Origin: Scytalidium lignicola
Lineage: Eukaryota; Ascomycota; Leotiomycetes
NCBI GenBank assembly: GCA_002812745.2
Contig: NCSJ02000081.1
Location: 1-64,000 of the forward strand
Length of the DNA stretch: 64,000 bases
Reading direction: 5' to 3'
How positions within the stretch are numbered: position 1 is the first letter of the stretch; each line of letters begins with the position of its first letter. This document shows positions 56,601 to 64,000 of the stretch, piece after piece. The notes beneath the pieces were generated by a model. That model was not told where the DNA came from and did not search any database. It saw nothing but the letters and a program-made list of their open reading frames with translations. The position numbers and the translations under genes were made by a program.

Positions 56601-57087
56601 TAATACATGCTCTACTTGTGTCAAATAATTGGATAACAGAAGATGGCACAAATATTCTTTGGCTGCCTCTTGACTATCGACTAAGTCGAATAGCTGTTTG
56701 GAACGAAATTCTTGCTTTAGGATGCACATCAAGGAAAATTTATATTCTTGGATTTCAGAAAGGATCGAAATTTATTTAATTTAGATTAGTCTAGTAATTA
56801 TCATTGACTATATAATATCTTTTTCTTTTTNATCTCTATTTCATAGAGGGTTCAAGGGGAGTGTGTGACTTTATAGTGGTTAATAGTTGTTACTCAGTTT
56901 CTAGAATCTTCTAGAATACTCTTTATGTGATATGACAAGACGATGGTAAGCTTGTATGTTGTGGGTATTAAAGTTAGTCACTAAACATACAGCCGACACC
57001 ATGACAAGATCCTTTTCTAGTGAAAAGATAAAACCTTCATTTACAAGAAAACTATTTTTTCCTTGAGCTACAAATAGTATGACCATG

Positions 57088-59552
57088 TCATGAGACTATT
57101 CCATGGATTCTTAATGCATGATTCTGGAAATGCATCTTATGCTCAAGGGTTATTCGACAGATTTTGCACTCGCTTGGGCCTTTTTTNATAGTTAGATAAA
57201 TGTCTTCACTTGAAGTGCTTAGTCAAATCTCCTGAAGTATAGAACTCATGAACAAGTTCTTCGATACAAAGGTTATCTGGTGGCAAAGACATTACTATTC
57301 TGACACAGATGAAGTATCTTCGAGGTCTCTCCTTCTGATTTTTGACGAAAAGGGACATTATAGCAGTATGTAATAAGCTCTTAAGGGGCAGGTCCAGGCT
57401 GGAAGAGACATGTGGTTGTTGTGTTAATCCTGAGGACTTTAGAGGCATAGTGCATCCTTCCTCTACTGTGCAGTACGATATAATAGCGTCAATAGCCTTA
57501 TCCCTCTGTTGGTACTGCCTCTTGAGGTCGGTGGCGGCTGAGGCCTTGAGCGCCTCCATCAATTGCTTCTGCGCTGGCCGTTGAGGACGACATGACATAT
57601 TTGGTGTGAGCTTGGCAAACCCAAGGCTGTTGAGTTGACGCTTGATATCCTTTATGGCTTACTCGGCTGTCCAATTGTCTTTGATCTGCTGCTTGAGCTC
57701 TCTCCGCAATCGTTGCCTTTCATTTTTCCGTATTCAGTATATCGCTCTGTATTCTTTAAATCCTTTGCGCAGTTTCCGGAGTTCTAGGGTCAGGCGTTGA
57801 ATCATCAGATTGGTGTTAACAGATGCAGACTGCTCAGGTGTCAGATTAATAGGCTGACGTTTGCTAATGGAATGGCCGACGTTGTAAGACTGTTTCACGA
57901 GTGCATGTTGTAGCTTTGTTCCCCTTAGGATGTTAAAGAGATCTTTGTCTATATTATGTCCAAGATAATGCTTTTGGAGTAGTACCAAGTTGGCATGGTC
58001 TATCGTAAGATTCTGAAGAGCTTTACTTACATCGACTGCATTGGCCTAGGTTAGCTTAGCATTATACTTAGAGAGGGAGATACAAACCGTTTGAAGTCTA
58101 CTTGTTAGCAGCATTGTAGTATAAATTGTAAGGGATAGTTGGAATCTCTAATCCTAGTATCTTACTGATCCTTCTGATTTATGCTGTCATCATTGCATAG
58201 GATATAGGCTTGTTATCGGATATATCAAGGCCTGTGAGTGTCTGGACTGCTTGCTGGAATACATAAACGTCTTTCAAATCCTGCTTTAGTGGCAATTGCA
58301 TCTCAAGCTTGCTGGGGTGGATATTGAGTGTCTTCAATTGTTGTGGTGAAGTAAGGTTAGGTGTGTAGAATGCTCTATGGCGGAATAAGATGCTTAGGAG
58401 GAAGATGTACAAACTCAAGAGCAAGGACTTGGCAAATAACGTCTTAAGAAGGGGATAAGTTTTCCTGTGAAGATGTTAATAATCAACTTTTGTTGTAGAT
58501 GTTAAGGTGTACATACACATCCTTCTTGTCAAGATATATTTTGGTGAATGTAAGTATAAACTTGATTAGAATATTATGTGGTCTGCCTTTTGGATCTTGT
58601 ATTAGTACAGTCAAGATATCTTTGAATTGTAGTTGTAATATTGATGTTGGACGAGTACTAGCTAGGGTAAGTAAGAGAAGGAAGAGTATAACAAGGATTT
58701 GTAATTCCTTAAGCTTGAATGACTTCTTCGTTGTGCTTAGCGTAGTCTTGATTTGCTGTTTAAGATTGTTGATTATTATACAGTGATTAGCCCTTCTTTA
58801 GTTACTTAGCTTATACTTCTTTGCTAGTACTCTAAGAACTTATAAAAGCCAGAGATTAGTAAGGGTTCTTGCTTTAGTGCTAGAATAAAGAAGATACTTT
58901 ATGTATGCTATGATTTAGTTTAGGATTTAACTTGTCACTTGTAACTCTCTTATAAACGAGCTAAAAAACCTTTTAAAGTGTACTTAATAAGCTTTTCTTC
59001 TTAATCTTGTATAACTTCTTGTTATCTTTATTAAGTCTTTGATTCAGCCTTTAATCAAAAAATCCTTGAAGAAGGTTAGTTAAAAACTTAAAATGTTCTG
59101 CCTTTAAAATAAAAAGTAACTTGATGCTTTCTTAAGAGAGTATAAGTAACTTGAAATATTCTTCAGGATTTTGATCAACAACAAGGTAGTATCTGTAAGT
59201 AAATATCATCAACAAACAAACAAGCAAGTAAACAAAGAAAGCAATCGTAAGCTTCTTACAAGTGTTATTGTTCCTCCACTACATCCAAGAGTAAGTTAGT
59301 CCTTGAACAGTAATCCTTGGAATTAAAAGTAATCTTGTTGAAATTCTTCAATACTTGCCAGTAATACTCTGGAAGGTAAATGTTCCTAGCAAAGAGTTGG
59401 ATCTAATCTTCAACGTTAATCTCAAGGTTATTGTTGTCGTCAGTGTCAGGATCTTCGACGCTTGTAGGTTTGCTTTCCAAATCACTTTAGAGCTCATTGA
59501 TATTGAATATTATATTACTCTTTGATAATGACAAAGTGTCTGATTTGTCCAT
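57088..59552 (-). pseudogene. DUF3435 tyrosine-recombinase-like (captain superfamily) pseudogene
   Basis: Start ATG 59,552 (MDKSDTLSLSKSNI). N-terminal motifs: IYLPEYYWQVLKNFN, LLLDVVEEQ, NPEEYFKLL. The catalytic region carries KKSFKLKELQILVI, LASTRPTSILQLQF (first Arg kept), LFRHRAFY, DLKDVYVFQQAVQTLTG, then PYNLYYNAAN where the second catalytic Arg has become Tyr. QKHYLGHN keeps the presumed nucleophile Tyr. ISKRQPINLTPEQSAS, CRPQRPAQKQ and a C-terminal C2H2 finger (CKICRITLEHKMHFQNHALR) end at a TGA at 57,088. About 820 codons, with at least one dozen stops and several frame changes. Members of DUF3435 integrate and excise Starship elements; only some are true captains. Confidence 0.8.
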
Positions 59553-60095
59553 ATCATCTGATTTGGCTAAAATCTGCTGATGTCATAACATGCTAATGGT
59601 AGAAGTATAAATAGTGTAAAGAGATGTGATAAGAAGTAACTGCTAGAAGGATCGTGTTGAGGGAGGAGAAAAGAGATAGAGCAAGAAGAGGTAATTTGAG
59701 TTTGAAAGGTTTGGAGAGAAAATGGAGGAGAGGAGATGGAGGAAAGAAGGCGGGAGAAGGTAGGCAAAGAGATAAGACAGCCGTCATCTTAAGTTAGCGA
59801 AAGATGGAGGGCATCCATTTTCTGCTCCTTGAAAAGGCTCCTCGCAAAGTAAGAACGAGAATAAAGAGAAACGCTTTTTGGGTTATGCTCGCAAGCTCGC
59901 TTTAGTCTTTTTTTAGCGGTCCCTGCCAAGTGCTTAACAAGGCTTTGACAAGGGTGGATGAGGCTGTAAAGCCACAGCGCTTTAGTCGAAGGAGAAGTGA
60001 GCTGCTAAAAGCAACGTGAGATTCTGGCAAGTAGGCTACTGAAAACAGCGACCAAAACCCCTCAAAACAACAGCCAAATTGCTGTCTCATTATTT
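59553..60095. promoter_or_regulatory. 5' flank of the DUF3435 gene
   Basis: On the minus strand a TATA-like 'ctatttatac' lies at 59,603-59,613, about 50 bp from the start codon, and CT-rich tracts at 59,650-59,790 resemble fungal promoters. Composition is balanced up to about 60,090, then turns AT-rich at once. If the gene is a captain, the element's 5' edge should fall in this interval. No short direct repeat was identified. Confidence 0.4.
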
Positions 60096-61111
60096 ATATA
60101 AGTTTATATTTATTAAGTATAATAAGAAGAATATAATTAATTTAATTATATAAAATTCAATTTGTTTAATTAGTATATTTACTAATATAAAACTTATTAA
60201 AGTTATATTTTTAATTTTAAACTGTACTATTATTATACTTTTAATAGTAGTATTAAGTGTTATAATTTGATTTGTTTGTTGTAAAACTTCAAATTAATTG
60301 TAACTAGTTATAAAGTACTTTACAACTTTTATATCAATTAAAATTCTATAAAATTGCTTTAAATTATATTTTACTAAGTTTTTTACATTATATACTTTTA
60401 TTATAATTATTATAAAAGTTTTAAAATCAAGTTTTTAAAAGTAATTTTCAGTTATTAACACTTTAGTTGTTAATTGTTATACAACCTTTAAAAACACAGC
60501 TATATAAGCTTAAACTAATTATTCTTTGTAAAGTTTATATAAAAGTAAATCACTTTAAGTTATAATAAACAAGTATATATAATAGAGTTATAATTTAAGT
60601 TGAACATAAAGTTTTTAATTAAAGCTTAAAGAGTATATTCTTATATAAACATTTGATATTCCATTTGTATAAACTAATATAAACTTGTATAATTATATAT
60701 CTTTATACACCTTTATACATTAAAACTTTATTATATAACTTAATATTTGTTAATTTACTAATGTTTTATAAGTTATTCTCTTAACTTATCAAGTTATAAA
60801 AGTAAAATCTATAATATTATCTTCTTCNTTTTTTTAATATTACTTTAACATTTAACTAATAACATTAAATAATCTTTATTATTCTTTAATTATGCTTTTT
60901 ATCTATTATATTATACAAATATTAAACTTGCTTTTATAAAGTAGAAAATATAAAAATAATAAGTTTTAAAATGTTCTTCCTTTGTTGTTATTGCAAAAAA
61001 AATAAAAAATCTTGTTATTATTTTTTAATTCCTTAAAATACTTTAAATACACTTATTATAATAGTTGTTATAAACTTCTTAAACTATCCTTTAAGGAAAT
61101 CAATTATTATC
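60096..61111. other. AT-rich RIP-type block
   Basis: Extremely AT-rich, no frames, one N in a T-run (60,828). Nothing recognised. Confidence 0.6.
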
Positions 61112-61828
61112 TTGTTATAAAATTACATTATCTAGGTTATTGGATAGTCAAGGGTAAGGTAGATGTTTAAGGATAATGGAAACAGAAGACACTTGAACAA
61201 GTAACTAAGTTAAAGGTAAGATCTAGTAATATATTTAAGTTGAACATAAGAAGTCTACTCTTATATTCTTATAATATACTTATATAAATAAAGAAATCCA
61301 TTTAGATCCTTTAGAGTCATTGAAGTCCTTTAAAGTTCTTTAAGGATCTTAAGACTTTATCATATAACCCTTGATTATTAAGTTCTCTATGTACACTTTC
61401 TGTATACTAAACCTTAAGCTTATACTAATTAGCTTGTTAAGTAAAACTTATAATATTATCCTCTTTTGTTATAGGTTTTACCTAACAAGCTGATTAGTGT
61501 AGGCTTGAGGCTTGGTACACAAAAGGTGTACATAGAGAACCTAACAATCAGAAGTCATGTGATAGAGTCCTAGGATCCCTAGAGGACTTCAAAGGACTCC
61601 AAGGACTCTAAAGGACTTTAAGGACTCTAAAAGGCTCAGCAGGATTTCATTATCTATATAAGCACACTGTAAGAACATAAGAGTAAACTCTTTGTATTCA
61701 ATCAAAATACATTACTAAACCCTACCTTGGACTTAGTCACTTGCTTGTGTGTCACACGTTTCCATTATCCTTGAACATCTACCTTACCTTTGGCTATCCA
61801 ATGACCTGGATGATGTAGTTTTGTAACA
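61112..61828. repeat. Palindrome of two LTR-plus-leader copies
   Basis: Left arm 61,112-61,449, right arm 61,473-61,828, spacer about 24 bp. The right arm holds, in order, 'ttttacctaacaagctgatt', 'gtgtacatagagaacctaac', a run of 'aaggactcyaaaggac' phrases, 'tctatataagcaca' (TATA-like) and 'ccattatccttgaacatc'. The left arm is its reverse complement with many G-to-A/C-to-T differences. The right arm directly precedes a gag gene, so it is probably its 5' LTR and leader. Confidence 0.75.
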
Positions 61829-61849
61829 TTTTGAATACTACTTATCTTA

Positions 61850-63181
61850 ATGAATCAGGATTTGAAAACAAGCACACCAGTAGATAACAACAACAAACAA
61901 CAACCTGAAGAAGGTTTTGAAGAAAGCTCTGAAGAAGAATCTGAAGAGGAATCGGAAGAAGTATCTGAGGAGAGTTCAAAAGATAATTCTGAAGAAGATC
62001 AAGGTGAGAATCAAATTATCAAGAAAATTAACATCTAATAAGGAGTATTAGAGGAAGTTGTTATACTACCAAAGCAATTTACTAAGTCAACAGAAAGATT
62101 AACTGTTAGAGAATCGTTAAAAGCTTTAAGGAAGAAGTTAGCACTTCTATTACCTAAACTTAATCCAGAACCAGTCCAAGTACTAAGAGCTCCAAGTCCA
62201 GACCTTGATCCAAACTCTAAACTAGAAGACAACGTTGAACAAGTTTTAATGGCAACACTTAAAAAAGTCAAAATCACCAAGCCAGACTTGTTCTATGAGG
62301 ACAAAAAGAAGCTTAAGGTATACCTTGCACAAACAAGAACTTATTTGGTATTGAACAATCACTTATTGCTTGGAGATATACATAAGGTTTTATAAGCATC
62401 CATGTACTTAAGAGGAATAGTAGAAACTTGGTTTCAACCCTTTAAAGATGAATAGTTTACTACAAATGGAAGAATAACAAACCAAAGGATAAGAAACATT
62501 CTTAGAAGTTAGAAGAACTACACAAGAGAACTTAAACGCTTGTATAAGGATGTTGACGAAAAGAGGAATGCCAAAAGACAATTAGCTTACCTTAAACAAA
62601 CTAAAAGCCTTAATGAGTATATGATACTCTATTGCTAATATGCAGTATCGGTCAATTAAAGAGAAGAAGCATATATACACCAGTTTAGGATCAGACTGAA
62701 GGACTTCATAAAGGAAGAATTATACTAATAGTTTGTAGTTAATAAACTCAACGCCCTTATTGACTTGGCTATCAAGATTAGAAACAAACAATACAAGATG
62801 ATCTTGGACAAGAAAAGTAGATCTTACTTCAACAGAAAGAAGAGTAACAATAAAAAGGATTATAATAACCTTATAAAGTTAAATACTATAAGAAAAGGAA
62901 AGACCTTCAAAGGAAAAGGAAAGAAGTATTATAAAGGAAAGAGCAAAAAAGGAAACTCCTTTAGAATTTCCTCTGAAGAACTTGATAAAAGAAGAAAGAA
63001 CAAGTTATATTTCAAATACAGACTCTTTGGTCATATAGCAAATACTTATAAGAAGGACAACAAGTCAAGTGTAACAATTAAAGTTGAAGTTATAAGAATC
63101 CTAAAGATTATGAATATCTTGTTTTCAGAAGAGGAAAGCTCAGATAAGGAGGGGAACTCCTCAGAGGAAGAAGAAGAATGA
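61850..63181 (+). mobile_element. Gypsy-like gag pseudogene
   Basis: From ATG 61,850 an acidic N-terminus (Glu/Ser repeats) runs to a stop at 62,036. The frame continues in pieces: LKALRKKLALLLPKLNPEP, FYEDKKKLKVYLAQTRTYL, RGIVETWFQPFKDE, RIRLKDFIKEELY, and then a basic region and a decayed zinc knuckle (YFKYRLFGHIANTYKK, with Cys lost). It ends with an acidic tail at 63,181. This is the gag order of fungal Ty3/gypsy elements. Stops mostly replace Gln. Structural protein of the retrotransposon particle. Confidence 0.7.
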
Positions 63182-64000
63182 CCAAGTTTGATAATTATAC
63201 TAGAGATTACTGTTGAAACTAACGTAGATAAAATGGTAATGATAAGAATCCTAAAAACAAGTTTTATACTAATGAGAAGAACTCAGTGTATAGGACACCC
63301 TTGAAATCAAGGGGAGGCTGTTAGCCCAAATAGATGGAGATCTATACCAGGAGTTAGTGGAATCTGGATGATTATGCTGGTGGAGTTTAAGGTTATACTA
63401 ACAGAGTAATATCTTGTTTCTAGAGAATTATTAGTCTTGAAATATTACCTCATGATTAACATAAGAGGGCTAAGAGGATAAGAGATCCTGGATAAGAGCT
63501 AACTCTATAGAACTGTGTAATAGGAAGAAGTGATTGTCAAGGAATAAGAACTCAATCTTGAAGATCTTACTTTAGTCTATAAGACCAACTTACAGAGTAT
63601 TGTTATAAAGAAAGGATTACATGAAATCCTCTTACCAGTAGAAAAAACCTAAATCCAGAATGACTTTGACTAAATGTCTAAGGATGCTTGGATAATAATA
63701 GAAAAAGGATTAAACTATGTTATATAAGGGTAGTATAACATTCAACATAAAGGACTTCTAATGATAACCTACTAACAAGACTGTTTAGAAGCAGAAACAT
63801 AACATAGAGAAATCTGAGGTTTAGGAAAGTCAATAAAACAACTACCAAAAGTTGAATAATATTATACTTAACAAGAATGAAGGGAACTAGTTGAGATTGT
63901 TGTTGAACAAGCCAATTAAAATAAGGAAACTCTGCTTATGGTTAATGAACTAAAAGAAGATTTACTACCTTTGGAAGTATCTATTATGTTACTAGGAGAA
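63182..64000 (+). mobile_element. Downstream part of gypsy-like element, decayed
   Basis: Frames resume with stops (for example ELKEDLLPLEVSIMLLGE at the very end), as expected for the region between gag and reverse transcriptase. No protease or RT motif could be read before the window ends. Confidence 0.4.

Larger units (their letters stand above)
53935..56779 (+). pseudogene. NACHT/WD40 STAND NTPase (HET-E-like) pseudogene
   Basis: From ATG 53,935: MASVNVSFERDNSGGQFGIV, then a 49-nt intron (54,017-54,065; GTAAGC donor, GCTAAC branch, GTAG acceptor). After it come CLPNTRVDLLRDIYNWADGG and Walker A LNGLAGTGKST (near 54,240). Walker B is IIIVNALDEC (54,545) and sensor IFLTSRLK. Helical region decays through 55,000-55,870; IPLQIYCLTFIFVLERSV is typical. 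WD40 repeats of 42 residues follow (55,913-56,600), then ILWLPLDYRLSRIAVWNEIL and the stop. Few stops in NACHT, more in 54,900-55,600, scattered TAG in the WD40. Signal-transducing ATPase with WD40 sensor; its N-terminal effector domain is not present upstream in cis. Confidence 0.85.

Noticed and set aside
1..64000. tRNA, rRNA or telomeric repeats
   Set aside because: None was seen by eye on either strand; weak tRNAs could be missed without a dedicated search.

Overview
The window looks like a transposon-rich, gene-poor accessory segment of a filamentous ascomycete (Pezizomycotina). Grounds: families largely confined to those fungi (HET-domain and NACHT/NB-ARC immune-type NTPases, DUF3723, DUF3435, Tad-type LINE), introns of about 50 nt with fungal splice and branch signals, and damage that reads as repeat-induced point mutation (RIP). 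Most genes are recognisable only if internal TAA/TAG/TGA are read as mutated CAA/CAG/CGA/TGG, and related copies differ mainly by C-to-T and G-to-A. AT-rich blocks (about 1.4-5.5, 7.4-10.1, 36.4-41.1 and 60.1-61.1 kb) alternate with islands of ordinary composition. All family names come from motif recognition by eye; no database search was run.

Layout. 0.1-0.9 kb: kinase-like pseudogene (-). 1.5-2.8 kb: long decayed frame. 5.6-6.2 and 11.5-13.6 kb: two copies of a decayed DNA-binding protein (Myb/SANT-like plus AT-hook). 6.4-7.1 kb: C2H2 zinc-finger pseudogene. 13.8 kb: gag scrap. 14.2-19.1 kb: Tad-like LINE joined in frame to the C-lobe of an SRPK-like kinase. 19.2-22.1 kb: NB-ARC/TPR pseudogene, divergent from a nucleoside-phosphorylase-like (NP) fragment. 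22.2 kb: Tc1-like transposase piece. 24.2-26.3 kb: decayed uncharacterised gene. 27.8 kb: MADS-box remnant. 28.4-30.0 kb: copia 3' end with probable LTR. 30.3-32.9 kb: HET/NB-ARC/TPR pseudogene. 33.7-36.3 kb: DUF3723 pseudogene. 41.15-43.2 kb: inverted second copy of the NB-ARC/TPR gene. 43.8-46.7 kb: second HET/NB-ARC/TPR pseudogene. 47-48.1 kb: dispersed repeats. 48.35-50.88 kb: an intact 842-codon vWA plus papain-like cysteine-protease gene. 51.3-52.0 kb: internally deleted Tc1-like element. 53 kb: MADS-box gene. 53.4-56.8 kb: NP fragment divergent from a NACHT/WD40 gene. 57.1-59.55 kb: DUF3435 tyrosine-recombinase-like ('captain' superfamily) pseudogene (-). 61.1-61.8 kb: palindromic LTR pair opening a gypsy-like gag that runs to the window end.

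Interpretation. A DUF3435 gene pointing inward from a composition step near 60.1 kb, with DUF3723, several NLR-type genes and Myb-like genes on its downstream side, is the expected gene content of a Starship giant transposon. I infer a decayed Starship-like element, later fragmented by other transposons. Its far edge is not identified and its terminal repeats were not found. The immune-type genes (HET, NB-ARC, NACHT, NP, kinase-like) are signal-sensing modules of fungal non-self recognition, but almost all here are broken. The vWA/protease gene is the main open reading frame that appears functional.
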